A DNA stretch of 64,000 bases from Haloarcula sp. DT43 (GTDB lineage Archaea > Halobacteriota > Halobacteria > Halobacteriales > Haloarculaceae): positions 558,001 to 622,000 of the forward strand of contig NZ_JAYMGZ010000001.1 of assembly GCF_037078405.1 (NCBI RefSeq). The letters are read 5' to 3'. Positions within the stretch are counted from its first letter, which is position 1. The number at the start of each line of letters is the position of its first letter. The notes under the pieces were generated by a model that saw only the letters and a list, made by a program, of their open reading frames with translations, was not told where the DNA came from and ran no database searches. The translations under genes and the position numbers were made by a program. This document shows, in pieces, positions 8,291 through 17,242 of the stretch.

Positions 8291-8368
8291 GTCCCCGGTC
8301 CGACGCGTATCGGTCGTCGTCCCGCTAAAGCACGTCGTTTATTTGGCCCCGGGCCCACTACATGTTCA

Positions 8369-10210
8369 ATGACTGATTCGACCACCGAGGTTGTCCGCCT
8401 GTTCGGTGGGCCCGGTAGCGGGAAGACGACGGCGCTGCTCGACCGCGTGGACGAACTGCTGGAAGACGACGACGTGGACTTCCGCGACGTGCTGGTCGTC
8501 TCGTACACGCGTGCGGCGGCCGCCGAGATACGCGAGCGCCTCGCCGAGCGCCTCGGCCTGTCCCCGCGGGCGCTCCGGGGCAACGTCTGTACGATGCACG
8601 CGAAGGCCTACGAACTGCTGAACCTCTCGCGTGGCGACGTCGTCGGCGAGGACGACAAGGAGGCCTTCTGCGAGGAGTTCGGCATCGACTACGAGGACGA
8701 GTACGAGGGCTCGCGCCGCCGCTCGGCCCGCTCGACCACTCTCGGGAACAAGATTATCGCGACCAGTCAGTGGCTCCAGCGGACCCGCCGGGACGTGGCC
8801 GACTGGTACGACGTCCCCTTCAAGTGGGACGACGAGGAGGTCCGGCTCCCGCCGGAAATCGACGACAACGCCCAGACCGGCAACAAGTACACCCCGACCT
8901 GGCCGACCGACGACGACCGCGTCGACGTGCCGAGCGTCATCCGTGGCTGGCGCACCTACAAGGGCGAGAACGACCTGACCGGCTTCGCCGACATGCTCGA
9001 ACGGGTCGCCCAGCGCTCGCTGCTGCCCAACGTCGACTACCTCATCATCGACGAGTTCCAGGACATCACGACCCTGCAGTACGACGTCTACCAGGAGTGG
9101 AAGCCCCACATGGAGCGGGTGCTCATCGCCGGCGACGACGACCAGGTCGTCTACGCCTGGCAGGGCGCGGACCCCGACCTCCTGCTGGAAGAAGACGTGA
9201 CCCAGGACGAGGTGTTGCCCAACTCCTACCGGCTCCCCTCGCGCATCCTGAACGTCGTCAACCGCGAGGTCCGCCACATCGAGAAGCGCCAGGAGAAGGA
9301 CCTCAACCCCCGCAAGGAGGGCGGCCGCGTCGAGGCGGTCCAGAACCCCTCGATGTTCGACCTCTCGCGCAACGTCACCCGGACCATCGAGCAGTCCGAC
9401 GAGACGGTGATGGTCCTGTTCCGGGCGCGCTACCAGATGTTCCAGTTCATCGACGAGTTCATCGACAACGGGATTCCCTTCTCCTGTCTCACCGACCAGC
9501 GGATGTGGACCGACCGGCTCACCCAGTACGTCAACGGGCTCGAAGCCGTCGAGGCCGACGAGCCGCTCACGGTGCTCGAGGCCCGCCGGCTGGCCGACAT
9601 GCTCGTCGACTCCGCGTTCGGGACCGGCGAGCGCGACGACCTCTTCGACGCGCTCGAAGAGATAGACGAGGCCCACGAGGACCAGGACATCGCCGACATC
9701 GAAATCGAACCCGACGTGGTCCGGGAACACGTCCCCTTCCTCCCCGACGCCGCCTCCGCGGGCGACATGCTCCGGAAGGTGACCAACTTCCAGGAGCGGA
9801 CCGTCGACGCCTACTTCACCGGCGACTACACCGGGATGGACGCCGACCGCGTCCGCGTCGGCACCATCCACTCCGCGAAGGGCCGCGAGGCCGACCACGT
9901 GTTCGTCGCCACGGACCTCACGGAGAAGGTGGTCGAGCAGATGGCCGCGACGGTCGACCAGCAGGGCATCGAAGTGCCCGGCGTCGACGAGTTCACCAAA
10001 CACACGAGTCCCGTGCCGACGCTGACCGACAACGAACGCCGCGTGTTCTACGTCGGGATGTCACGCGCCCGGGAGCGACTCGTTCTGCTGGAGAACCTCG
10101 TCGACGGCGCGCCGACCCTGCCCATCGACGTGTTGCTGGAAAACGAGCCCAGCGACCGCTCCATCGACGAACTGCTCGACGAGGCCGGCGAGACCATCGC
10201 CGCCGACTGA
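8369..10210 (+). CDS. UvrD/Rep-like superfamily 1 DNA helicase
   Basis: A 613-residue SF1A helicase, probably a 3'-5' DNA unwinding enzyme used in repair or replication restart. Motifs in order: Walker [10 protein letters not shown] at residues 13-21, motif II DEFQD at 228-232, motif III GDDDQ at 255-259, motif V ([15 protein letters not shown]) near 490 and motif VI ([10 protein letters not shown]) near 563. It is shorter than bacterial UvrD (about 720) but of the usual size for the haloarchaeal family. An Asp/Glu-rich insert between motifs IV and V (about residues 425-460) fits salt adaptation. It is transcribed alone with its ATG 8 bases after a TACATGTTCA stretch. Confidence 0.92.
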   Translation: MTDSTTEVVRLFGGPGSGKTTALLDRVDELLEDDDVDFRDVLVVSYTRAAAAEIRERLAERLGLSPRALRGNVCTMHAKAYELLNLSRGDVVGEDDKEAFCEEFGIDYEDEYEGSRRRSARSTTLGNKIIATSQWLQRTRRDVADWYDVPFKWDDEEVRLPPEIDDNAQTGNKYTPTWPTDDDRVDVPSVIRGWRTYKGENDLTGFADMLERVAQRSLLPNVDYLIIDEFQDITTLQYDVYQEWKPHMERVLIAGDDDQVVYAWQGADPDLLLEEDVTQDEVLPNSYRLPSRILNVVNREVRHIEKRQEKDLNPRKEGGRVEAVQNPSMFDLSRNVTRTIEQSDETVMVLFRARYQMFQFIDEFIDNGIPFSCLTDQRMWTDRLTQYVNGLEAVEADEPLTVLEARRLADMLVDSAFGTGERDDLFDALEEIDEAHEDQDIADIEIEPDVVREHVPFLPDAASAGDMLRKVTNFQERTVDAYFTGDYTGMDADRVRVGTIHSAKGREADHVFVATDLTEKVVEQMAATVDQQGIEVPGVDEFTKHTSPVPTLTDNERRVFYVGMSRARERLVLLENLVDGAPTLPIDVLLENEPSDRSIDELLDEAGETIAAD

Positions 10211-10366
10211 GCCGGTCACCGCCTTCCCGTCGCCGCGGCGTTCGTCGCCGAGGTGCCGGTACCGCCAGCCGCGGAACCACTCGGTGTCGAAGTGTTCCAG
10301 CAGGTCCGCGGGGTCGGCGTCGAACAGCGACCCCCGTCTCTCGGCGTACGTAGTGTTCGTTGACAT
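10061..10366 (-). CDS. Doubtful small hypothetical protein, antisense to the helicase end
   Basis: An open frame of 101 codons on the minus strand whose first half lies in the 226-base intergenic region. The first 40 residues ([18 protein letters not shown], then [18 protein letters not shown]) look like real protein with a good acidic/aromatic composition, and an AT-rich ATATTT element lies about 10 bases before the ATG. The second half runs antisense through the helicase 3' end and has a low-complexity Gly/Val composition typical of shadow frames. It may be a genuine short gene, or the 5' remnant of one. I recognise no family. Confidence 0.33.
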   Translation of the reverse strand: MSTNTTYAERRGSLFDADPADLLEHFDTEWFRGWRYRHLGDERRGDGKAVTGSVGGDGLAGLVEQFVDGAVAGLVFQQHVDGQGRRAVDEVLQQNESLPGA

Positions 10367-10436
10367 GACACCAAATATTCTGCTGGCGCGTGGCGACTGT
10401 CAGAGAGCATTAGTGACCGGCTACCGTAGTGCCGGT

Positions 10437-11111
10437 ATGGTCGACCGCCCGCTCAAACAACGGTTCGTCCTCGACACGTCGCTGTTTCTCACCCCCGAAA
10501 TCAGGAGCGGCGACGAGGACCTGGAGGCGGCCTGCCTGGAACTGCTCGTTCTCATCTCGGAGGCGAAACTGGTCCACAACATCTCCTGTTACATGCCGCC
10601 GTCGATACAGGCGGAACTGACGACGATGCTCGAAGACCGAGCCATCAGTGACGAGGTGCTGACGAAACTGGACACGTGGGTCATCACGAAGTCCCCGGCC
10701 CACCACGAGGTACGGATTCCGGCGGACCTCGTCTACGAGTTCATCGACGAGATGTCGGAGCGGGTAGACCGCGGCCTTCGCGTCTCCGAGAAGGCCGTGC
10801 GGAAAGCCGAGGAATCGCGGGCCGAAACGGTCGAGGAACACGACCACATGACGGAGGTGGACAAGGTCATCTCGGACCTGCGCGACGAGTACCGGGACAC
10901 GCTCCGGCAGGGCGTGCTCGACTCCCGCGAGGACTTCGACCTCCTGATACTCGCACAGGAACTGGACGCCGGCGTCGTCACGGAGGACCAGGGCATCATC
11001 AACTGGGCCGAGGACTTCGGACTGCGGTATCTCAAGGGGCGGAACTTCCCGTCGCTTCTCAGGGAGTACCTCGCGGCCGACGACCCGGACCGCTGGCGCG
11101 ACGAGACTTAG
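10437..11111 (+). CDS. RNA ligase partner protein (PIN domain)
   Basis: A 224-residue protein matching the archaeal 'RNA ligase partner' PIN family (MJ_0950-like). The N-terminus [15 protein letters not shown] supplies the first PIN aspartate (D13); further acidic residues are in [20 protein letters not shown] near 170-190, together a nuclease-type metal site. A long charged central helix (residues 105-150) is typical of the family. In many archaea the gene sits next to a PAB1020-type RNA ligase; here no ligase gene is adjacent or in the window. The start at 10437 is the ATG just before VDRPLKQRF; upstream in-frame sequence is intergenic. Confidence 0.85.
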   Translation: MVDRPLKQRFVLDTSLFLTPEIRSGDEDLEAACLELLVLISEAKLVHNISCYMPPSIQAELTTMLEDRAISDEVLTKLDTWVITKSPAHHEVRIPADLVYEFIDEMSERVDRGLRVSEKAVRKAEESRAETVEEHDHMTEVDKVISDLRDEYRDTLRQGVLDSREDFDLLILAQELDAGVVTEDQGIINWAEDFGLRYLKGRNFPSLLREYLAADDPDRWRDET

Positions 11112-11359
11112 TCGTCGTCACGGTCTGGCGATTGTCCGCCGGGGAGCGCGTTGCGCGCCCGCCCGGCGATTGCGCCGGGGATGTCCGTCGGGGAGGGAGC
11201 GACCCACTCGATGACCAGTAAGGCGACGGCTAACCCGAGAAAGACCGCGCCGACCGCCGTCTGGCCGCGGGCGACGTTGTCGACGCCGAGGAGGGTGACC
11301 CGCGCGGCGAGTACGACCGCGACCATCAGCTCGATTGTCCCGATGAGTCCCCGTGCCAT
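11108..11359 (-). CDS. Small haloarchaeal membrane protein
   Basis: An 83-residue protein with two membrane helices (about residues 5-22 and 28-50: [16 protein letters not shown]) and a polar C-terminal tail ending in DRDDD. The start at 11359 ([10 protein letters not shown]) places the first helix at the N-terminus; nine extra upstream codons are possible but basic. It converges on the PIN gene with a 4-base overlap of the stops. It resembles a small haloarchaeal membrane family (DUF7533-like, from memory). No function can be given. Confidence 0.68.
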   Translation of the reverse strand: MARGLIGTIELMVAVVLAARVTLLGVDNVARGQTAVGAVFLGLAVALLVIEWVAPSPTDIPGAIAGRARNALPGGQSPDRDDD

Positions 11360-11455
11360 CGGTCGCTGTAGACGGTGCCCGAACAAAAGCGTCGCGGCCC
11401 CGCGGTGGTCGCTGTCGGGGAACGTTCAAGTCGCCGCCGGCTGAACGTCGTCGGT

Positions 11456-11947
11456 ATGCACGTCGGTATCGTCTCGGACACGCACGACAACACGTCGCTG
11501 GTCGAGGCCGCAGTCGAGACGTTCGCGGACGCGGGCTGTGAGACGGTCGTCCACTGCGGCGACTTCGTGGCCCCGTTCTCGGTGACGCCGTTCGACCGCG
11601 ACTGGTCGTTCTACGCCGTCCGCGGCAACAACGACGGCGAGTGGGCGGTCCAATCGACGGTCGAGGACTTTGGCACGTACTTCGGCGAGATGGGCGAGCT
11701 GACCGTCGACGGACACGACATCGCGGTGTATCACGGCACCAGCGGCGAACTCGTCGACGCGCTGGTCGAGTGTGGCAGCTACGACTACGTGCTCCACGGG
11801 CACACCCACGAACGCGGCCACGAGGAGCGCGGGGGGACGGAGCGAATCAATCCCGGTGGTATCTCGATTCCGCCGGCACCGGGGCCGTTCTCCGTCGCGA
11901 CGCTCTCGACGGACACCGGCGAAATCGAGTTCCACGAACTGGAGTGA
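11456..11947 (+). CDS. YfcE/MJ0936-family metallophosphoesterase
   Basis: A 163-residue phosphodiesterase of the calcineurin-like fold. All metal-binding blocks are present: D8 and H10 in SDTH, CGDF near residue 34, the RGNND block near 60, HGT near 95, and HGHTH near 120. The MJ0936/YfcE group hydrolyses phosphodiester model substrates with Mn2+ or Ni2+; the physiological substrate is unknown. The start is the ATG at 11456, directly before HVGIVSDTH; longer upstream frames are read-through. It converges on the GAPDH gene three bases beyond its stop. Confidence 0.88.
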   Translation: MHVGIVSDTHDNTSLVEAAVETFADAGCETVVHCGDFVAPFSVTPFDRDWSFYAVRGNNDGEWAVQSTVEDFGTYFGEMGELTVDGHDIAVYHGTSGELVDALVECGSYDYVLHGHTHERGHEERGGTERINPGGISIPPAPGPFSVATLSTDTGEIEFHELE

Positions 11948-11950
11948 GAA

Positions 11951-13015
11951 TCAGTCGTCGGCGTGACTGTCGACGCGCTGTGGGCTGCCGTCGTGTTCGA
12001 CGAGTCCGCGGCCGACGCCGAGAGCTTCGTCGGTGCGGCGGATGCTCTTCTCGGCGCTCGCGGTCCGCCCGGAGAGCGCGCGGACGGCGTCGATGTTCTC
12101 GGGCACCACGTCGGCTTCCTGGTGGATGGCCTGGAACAGGTAGAGGTCCCGGCCCTCGACCGTGATGGACTCGGCCCAGATGCAGTTCTCCCACACGTCG
12201 CCGCGCGGGCGGCCGGCGTCGCGGGTGTACTCCTTGAGCTTCCCCGCGCCGTCGATGCCGAGCGTCTCAGGGATGAGAAACAGGCGCGACTCGTCGGCGA
12301 GCAGGGACGTGACTTCCTCCGTCGTGGGCTCGCTCTCCAGCGTGACGTTGACGCTGTGGGTGTGCATCTGCGTCGTCGGGACCTTCATCCCCATCGTGTC
12401 GATGTCGAGGTCGGGGAAAATCGTCTGGACGTCGGGACCGTGGTGGGAGGGGATTTCGACGGGGTCCGGCAGCGTGTCGTTGATGGGGCCGCGACCGGTC
12501 TGGCCCGGGTCGGCACCGCGCCGGACCAGCGTCACGCGCGATTTCTCGACGCCGTAGGATTCCTTCAGCGGCGAGAGCAGTCGTGAGAGGCCGGTCGTGT
12601 TACATGAGACGACGCGAGCGGTGTCCGCGCCGACCGCCTGTTCGTAGTTGGCGCGAGCGTTGAAGCTCACGTCCGCCACGTCGGGGTCCTCCCCACCCTG
12701 GAAGATGGCTGGCGTGTCGTGTTCGGCGTACAGCGGCGCGTTGGCCGCGCCGATGCCGCCCGGTGTGGTGTCGACGACCACGTCGCTCGTCTCGATGAGG
12801 TCGTGGACTGTGCCGGCCGTCGCGAGGTCAGCGTCGTCGAACGGTTCGCGCCCGTCCGCGGCGTAAAGGTCGTAGCCGCGGTCGTCCGCGATAGTTGCCT
12901 CGAAGTTCGGCGAGCGCTTCGCTACGCCCGCAACTGTCATATCTGGCTGGACACGCACCGCGTCAGCGACGCGTTTCCCGATGGTGCCGAAGCCGTTGAT
13001 GCCCACGTGGAGCAT
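11951..13015 (-). CDS. gap: Type II (archaeal) glyceraldehyde-3-phosphate dehydrogenase
   Basis: A 354-residue phosphorylating GAPDH of the archaeal class, NAD(P)-dependent, interconverting glyceraldehyde 3-phosphate and 1,3-bisphosphoglycerate. Visible are the Rossmann motif GINGFGTIG at 5-13, catalytic Cys138 in VSCNTTGL, and the HHG block at 191-193. In Haloferax the type II enzyme works in gluconeogenesis while a bacterial-type GAPDH serves glycolysis; the same split is likely but is inferred. The C-terminal 20 residues are a poorly conserved acidic tail. The promoter has a TATA-like element near 13040-13046 and a palindrome between it and the start. Confidence 0.93.
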   Translation of the reverse strand: MLHVGINGFGTIGKRVADAVRVQPDMTVAGVAKRSPNFEATIADDRGYDLYAADGREPFDDADLATAGTVHDLIETSDVVVDTTPGGIGAANAPLYAEHDTPAIFQGGEDPDVADVSFNARANYEQAVGADTARVVSCNTTGLSRLLSPLKESYGVEKSRVTLVRRGADPGQTGRGPINDTLPDPVEIPSHHGPDVQTIFPDLDIDTMGMKVPTTQMHTHSVNVTLESEPTTEEVTSLLADESRLFLIPETLGIDGAGKLKEYTRDAGRPRGDVWENCIWAESITVEGRDLYLFQAIHQEADVVPENIDAVRALSGRTASAEKSIRRTDEALGVGRGLVEHDGSPQRVDSHADD

Positions 13016-13024
13016 GGATGTCCA

Positions 13025-13046
13025 TATCTCCGGGGAGAGTATATTC
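13025..13046 (-). promoter_or_regulatory. GAPDH promoter: TATA element and palindrome
   Basis: On the minus strand a TATA-like AATATAC (about 13040-13046) lies some 27 bases before the ATG, so the mRNA is expected to be leaderless. Between them is a perfect inverted repeat TCTCC-GG-GGAGA (13027-13038, plus-strand reading). Read on the minus strand the block is TACT, seven bases, then GAGATA, close to the TACT-N7/8-GAGTA site described for the haloarchaeal sugar regulator TrmB. Regulator identity is inferred. Confidence 0.5.
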
Positions 13047-13196
13047 TTTGTGATTAAAATTTGGAGAAATTAACTCAGATAGTTGTACCTCTGCTGTTTG
13101 TGAACTTTTAACATAAAACGTCCGAAATCGCTGAGATATCGCGCGGTTTGGCGGCGGGCTATCAAGAGTTATTCGGTCGGAGAGCACAGCAACGGT

Positions 13197-14156
13197 ATGG
13201 ACAACTCGTCGCTTCGCGCCCCCGCAGAGACCGCCGTCAAACAGTGTCTGAACCTCCAGCCCGACGAATCCTGCGCGGTAATCACCGACGACCTGCGGAA
13301 AGCCATCGGGGAGGCGCTGTACCGCGTCGCCGCCGAGGTTACCGACGACGCGGTCTTCGTTCGCTACCCGCCGGGTGAGCAACACGGCGTGGAGCCGCCC
13401 GCGCCGGTCGCCGGCGCGATGGCGACCGCCGACGTGGTGCTCGCGCCGACGACCAAGAGCCTGAGCCACACCCAGGCCCGGACCGACGCCAACGACGCCG
13501 GCGCTCGGGTCGCAACGCTGCCCGGCATCAGCGAGGGCGTGTTCCTGATGGGGTTAGACGCCGACTACCACCGCATCGAACAGCACTGCGAGGACGTGCT
13601 GGCCCAGATCGAAGCCGCCGCGGAAATCCGGGTCACCTCGCCACAGGGCACCGACATCACCTTCGGCGTCGGCGACCGCGAGTGGCACATGGACACCGGT
13701 ATCGTCCACGAACCCGGCGAGATGTCGAACCTCCCCGCCGGCGAGGTGTTCCTCGCCCCGGAGACGGCCGACGGCACGTTCGTCGTCGACGGGACGATGC
13801 GTCCCCACGGCAAACTCGACGGCAAACGGCTCACGTTCGACGTCGAGGACGGCTACGTCACGGACATCGACGACCCCGACATCCGCACCGAGGTCGAGGA
13901 GGCCGCCGAGGAGGTCGGGCGCGACGCCTACAACCTCGCCGAACTCGGCATCGGCACGAACGTCGCCGTGACCGAACTCGTCGGCTCCGTCCTGCTGGAC
14001 GAGAAGGCCGGCGGGACGGTCCACATCGCCATCGGCGACGACCACGCGATGGGCGGGGACGTCCACGCGCCGATTCACCTGGACGGGATTCTGACGGAAC
14101 CGACCGTGTACGCGGATGGGGAGGTCGTGGACCTCCCACGAGCGAACGGCGACTGA
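13197..14156 (+). CDS. M29-like aminopeptidase
   Basis: A 319-residue protein of the aminopeptidase T (peptidase family M29) type, expected to be a cytoplasmic metal-dependent exopeptidase. Family features include LSHTQART near residue 85, GTDITFGVGDR near 155, PAGEVFLAPE near 180, DGTM, and the C-terminal ELGIGTN block followed by KAGGTVHIAIGDDHAMGG near 270-290, which holds the conserved histidines. The length is shorter than bacterial aminopeptidase T (about 410), as usual for the haloarchaeal branch. It is divergent from the GAPDH gene across a 181-base AT-rich region. Confidence 0.82.
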   Translation: MDNSSLRAPAETAVKQCLNLQPDESCAVITDDLRKAIGEALYRVAAEVTDDAVFVRYPPGEQHGVEPPAPVAGAMATADVVLAPTTKSLSHTQARTDANDAGARVATLPGISEGVFLMGLDADYHRIEQHCEDVLAQIEAAAEIRVTSPQGTDITFGVGDREWHMDTGIVHEPGEMSNLPAGEVFLAPETADGTFVVDGTMRPHGKLDGKRLTFDVEDGYVTDIDDPDIRTEVEEAAEEVGRDAYNLAELGIGTNVAVTELVGSVLLDEKAGGTVHIAIGDDHAMGGDVHAPIHLDGILTEPTVYADGEVVDLPRANGD

Positions 14157-14245
14157 CGGGAGCCGTGAGCTGGCGAGGAAGTGAAACTTCCCCGGGTAGA
14201 GTGAGCGGTCAGGCCGCGACGGTCGCGCGGACGACGACCGCCTCG

Positions 14246-14626
14246 CTATGCGTGTACGCGCTCTCCGTTCGCGGCGTAGACGACGATGAGCACCGCCCAG
14301 ACGAGCGACCCGGCGAGGACGAGGTCGAACGGCACCGCGTAGCCGAGGTTCCACGCGAGGACGAGCCCGTGTACTGTGGCCATGAACGCCATCGTTGCGA
14401 CGGTGATAGTGGTCCCCACCTGTGGGACATCGGGCGGGTCGTAGCGGAACGCTCCCTTCAGCACCACGAGCGTTGCGACCATCAGCGCCGGCAGCAGCGC
14501 GACGATGCAGGCGCTCGCTATCTCGGCGCGGTTCTTCCGGGGACCCCGGCAGTTGTTCCGTCGGTTCAATAAGTTCTGTGTGGCCGTGCGGGTGAGAACC
14601 ACGAGCAGCGGCGTGGCGACGACCAT
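14246..14626 (-). CDS. Hypothetical four-helix membrane protein
   Basis: A 126-residue protein with about four hydrophobic helices (residues 2-12 weak, 38-58, 72-90 and 100-118) separated by short charged loops; a basic patch RRNNCRGPRKNR follows the first. No motif I recognise. Its start codon lies 27 bases before the divergently transcribed zinc-finger gene, so the two share a very small promoter region. Function unknown; topology suggests an integral membrane protein with cytoplasmic basic loop. Confidence 0.65.
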   Translation of the reverse strand: MVVATPLLVVLTRTATQNLLNRRNNCRGPRKNRAEIASACIVALLPALMVATLVVLKGAFRYDPPDVPQVGTTITVATMAFMATVHGLVLAWNLGYAVPFDLVLAGSLVWAVLIVVYAANGERVHA

Positions 14627-14653
14627 TTACGGGAGCGCGGTCAACTCCGGTGT

Positions 14654-15307
14654 ATGACAGACGCTACACCGGGCGACCGCATCGCCCTCCCGTGTCCGGC
14701 CTGTTCGCCGGACCTGGAAACGGTTCACGAGGTGCTGAAGCCGGGCGGCCACGTGACGGTCCGCTGTACGGACTGTGACCACGTCCACAAGGAGCAACTG
14801 CCCGACGAGGAGACGCTGGAGCGAAGCGTCGTCGTCTCCCAGGACGGGGACTCCTTCACCGCGGAGGTCGACGTCCCGGCCGGCGAGGAGCTGTCCGTCG
14901 GCGAGGAGTTCCTGCTGGAGACGGAGGAAGCCGTCGTGACCGCGCGCATCACCAGCCTGGAGACCGCGGACGGCCGCGAGGACGAGGCGGTCGCCGACGA
15001 CGTCCAGACCATCTGGTCGCGCGCGGTCGGGAACGTCGCGGTCAACGTGACGATGCACCCGAAAGACGGGACCCACGACGAGACGGAGAGCTTCAAGCTC
15101 CACGTCCCCGGCGACTACGAGTTCGTCGTCGGCGAGACCGAGGAGTTCGGCGAGGAGGAGTTCACTGTCGAGGGGATTCACGTCCGCGACGACGCCCACG
15201 GCTACGACCACCAGAACATGGACCACGACGGCGACATGGGTATCGCCAAGGACATCAACCGGCTGTACGTCAGGGACGAGTCGACCACGGCGTGGTCAGC
15301 GTGGTAG
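14654..15307 (+). CDS. HVO_0476-family zinc-finger protein
   Basis: A 217-residue soluble acidic protein. The N-terminus carries two CxxC pairs, CPAC near residue 14 and CTDC near residue 39, forming a zinc ribbon; the rest alternates short beta strands with Glu-rich loops, and a His-rich stretch (DDAHGYDHQNMDHDGD) lies near residue 190. It is a conserved haloarchaeal family of unknown function. The stop is one base before the isoaspartyl methyltransferase ATG, and the same neighbourhood (GAPDH, peptidase, this family, methyltransferases) is familiar from other haloarchaea, so a role in protein maintenance is a fair but unproven guess. Confidence 0.85.
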   Translation: MTDATPGDRIALPCPACSPDLETVHEVLKPGGHVTVRCTDCDHVHKEQLPDEETLERSVVVSQDGDSFTAEVDVPAGEELSVGEEFLLETEEAVVTARITSLETADGREDEAVADDVQTIWSRAVGNVAVNVTMHPKDGTHDETESFKLHVPGDYEFVVGETEEFGEEEFTVEGIHVRDDAHGYDHQNMDHDGDMGIAKDINRLYVRDESTTAWSAW

Positions 15308-15308
15308 G

Positions 15309-15932
15309 ATGGTCGACTGGGATCGACAGCGGTCGCGGCTGGCCGACCGCTTGCGCTCGCGCGTCTCCGACGAGGCCGTCCTCGCGGCGATAAGGTCCGT
15401 TCCGCGCCACCTGTTCGTCCCGGACGAGGAGCGACACAGCGCCTATGCCGACCGCCCCCTCCCCATCGGGTCGGGCCAGACGATTTCTGCGCCGCACATG
15501 GTCGCACTCATGGCCGAGTTGCTCGACCTGTCCCCGGGCGACCGGGTGCTCGAAATCGGGACCGGCTGTGGCTACCACGCCGCGGTGACCGCCGAACTGG
15601 TCGGTCCCGAGAACGTCTACAGCGTGGAGTACCACGCGCCGCTGGCCGACGCGGCCCGCGAGACGCTGGCGGCGACCGGCTACGGCGAGGTTTCGGTGCG
15701 AGTCGGCGACGGCAAGCACGGGTGGTCCGAGTACGCGCCCTACGACCGTACGTACCTGGCCTGCGCCGCCCCGGAGTTCCCCGGCCCGCTCGTCGACCAG
15801 ACCCGCGACGGCGGCGTCCTCCTGGCTCCGCTGGGCGACGGCCGACAGCGCCTTGTCCGGGCGACAAAGCGGGCCGACGGCACGCTCGACAGGGCCGACC
15901 ACGGCGGCGTCCGGTTCGTCCCGCTGCAGTAG
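15309..15932 (+). CDS. pcm: Protein-L-isoaspartate O-methyltransferase
   Basis: A 207-residue SAM-dependent enzyme that methylates L-isoaspartyl residues in aged proteins to start their repair. It has the family signature GSGQTISAPHMVALM near residue 55, the SAM-binding motif VLEIGTGCGYHAAVTAEL near 79, and the PYDRTYLACAAPEFP block near 143. Length fits the archaeal family. It follows the HVO_0476-type gene by one base and is followed 60 bases later by a diverged paralogue, so the three probably form one operon. Confidence 0.93.
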   Translation: MVDWDRQRSRLADRLRSRVSDEAVLAAIRSVPRHLFVPDEERHSAYADRPLPIGSGQTISAPHMVALMAELLDLSPGDRVLEIGTGCGYHAAVTAELVGPENVYSVEYHAPLADAARETLAATGYGEVSVRVGDGKHGWSEYAPYDRTYLACAAPEFPGPLVDQTRDGGVLLAPLGDGRQRLVRATKRADGTLDRADHGGVRFVPLQ

Positions 15933-15992
15933 GTTTTCGAGGGACGTGGCCGGTGTCGCGCCATTGATATAGTTCCGGCCGAAAATACTGGT

Positions 15993-16724
15993 ATGGACCC
16001 GGCGGTACTGCGGGACGACATGGTCGACAGCCTGCAACACGACAGCAAGGGTGTCGTCCGGAGCGCGTGGCTGTCGACAGCGATGCGTGCCGTCCCCCGC
16101 GAGGCCTTTGTCGGCGAGCAACAGGCCTACTCCGACCGTCCGTTCGAACGCCTCGGCACGCGCGTGCTCTCGCCCAGCACCGCCGGCCGAGTGCTGGAGG
16201 CCCTGTCGCCCGAGGAAGACGACGACGTACTCGTGGTCGGTGCCGGCGTCGGCTACACGGCCGCAGTGCTGGCGGAACACGTCGGCGCGGCCAACGTACA
16301 GGCGATAGACATCACGCGGCGGCTCGTCGTCGAAGCGCGCCAGAACCTGGCGAAAGCGGGCTACGACGCCGTCCTCGTGGACCGTCGCGACGGGGACGAC
16401 GGGCTGCCCGAGTACGCGCCCTACGACCGCATTCTGCTGGAAGCCGCCGCAATCGACCCGCCCAGGGCACTCCTCCAGCAACTGACCGACGACGGGCGGC
16501 TGGTGATGCCGCTGGGCACCGGCGAGCAGTCGCTGGCCGTCGTCGACGCCGACGGGTCGGTCGAACGACACGGCACCGTCGCCTTCCAGCCGATGCTCGT
16601 CGAGGGCGAGCAGGCAGACACCGTCGAGCGAAACCGGACTCACCGCGAGGACCGCGAGCACGCCCGGCGGGCAGCCCAGTCCCGCGCCGGCTGGGAGCAG
16701 GAGTGGATAGACTGGGACGGCTAG
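15993..16724 (+). CDS. Diverged isoaspartyl methyltransferase paralogue
   Basis: A 243-residue protein clearly related to the upstream pcm product but changed at key points. The SAM-binding strand-loop is kept (VLVVGAGVGYTAAVLAEH near residue 75), as is APYDRILLEAAAIDPP near 140. In contrast the substrate-recognition signature (QTISAPHM in true enzymes) reads GTRVLSPSTAGRVLE, and a 35-residue charged C-terminal extension (EDREHARRAAQSRAGWEQEW) is added. It may bind SAM but act on another substrate, or serve as a partner of the upstream enzyme. The stop overlaps the convergent next gene by four bases. Confidence 0.83.
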   Translation: MDPAVLRDDMVDSLQHDSKGVVRSAWLSTAMRAVPREAFVGEQQAYSDRPFERLGTRVLSPSTAGRVLEALSPEEDDDVLVVGAGVGYTAAVLAEHVGAANVQAIDITRRLVVEARQNLAKAGYDAVLVDRRDGDDGLPEYAPYDRILLEAAAIDPPRALLQQLTDDGRLVMPLGTGEQSLAVVDADGSVERHGTVAFQPMLVEGEQADTVERNRTHREDREHARRAAQSRAGWEQEWIDWDG

Positions 16725-17167
16725 GGCGACCTGACGACGAGCAGATCGGTGTTCGAGCGCGCGTCCTCGTAGCTACTGCCCGCCGGCGGTTTCACCTCGA
16801 ACGTGACCGTGCCGTCCTGTTGGTTCGGCCCGAGCGACGGCGACAGCGAGAGGGTCGCGTTCCCCGCGCCGTCTGTCTCCCCCGTCGTGACCGACGAGAG
16901 CGTCGCCGTGCCGCTCTTTGCGACCACCGTCGCGCCGGACACGGGCGCGCCCTTCGAGTCGACGACGGTGACGACCACGTCCTGTGTCCCCGGGTCGGTA
17001 ACTTCCGGATGCGGTTCGACGTCGACTTCGGTCACTTGGAGCGTCTCGATTCCGGAGATGGTGCTCATCATCACGGAGAGGCAGGCCACGCCGACCACCA
17101 GCGCGATGACGAGGCGAATCGGCAGCCCTTCGATGGCACGTTCGTCGCGCCACAGCGAGTCTGACAT
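16721..17167 (-). CDS. Membrane-anchored Ig-like domain protein
   Basis: A 148-residue protein with a short polar N-terminus, one membrane helix (about residues 17-38: LPIRLVIALVVGVACLSVMM) and an outward beta domain resembling bacterial Ig-like (Big_1/invasin-type) folds: VVVTVVDSKGAPVSGATVVAK, then TGETDGAGNATLSL. The layout, helix near the start followed by a beta-sandwich, is reminiscent of pilin-like haloarchaeal surface proteins, but no clear prepilin cleavage site is seen. The start at 17167 is chosen because upstream in-frame codons are antisense to the neighbouring ATPase gene. Function unknown. Confidence 0.72.
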   Translation of the reverse strand: MSDSLWRDERAIEGLPIRLVIALVVGVACLSVMMSTISGIETLQVTEVDVEPHPEVTDPGTQDVVVTVVDSKGAPVSGATVVAKSGTATLSSVTTGETDGAGNATLSLSPSLGPNQQDGTVTFEVKPPAGSSYEDARSNTDLLVVRSP

Positions 17168-17242
17168 GGGACGGTGTGGTTCCGGATTCGCACTTGAACC
17201 CTCGGACGAACGTTCAAGTACCGGAACGGACCAACCGCCGGC

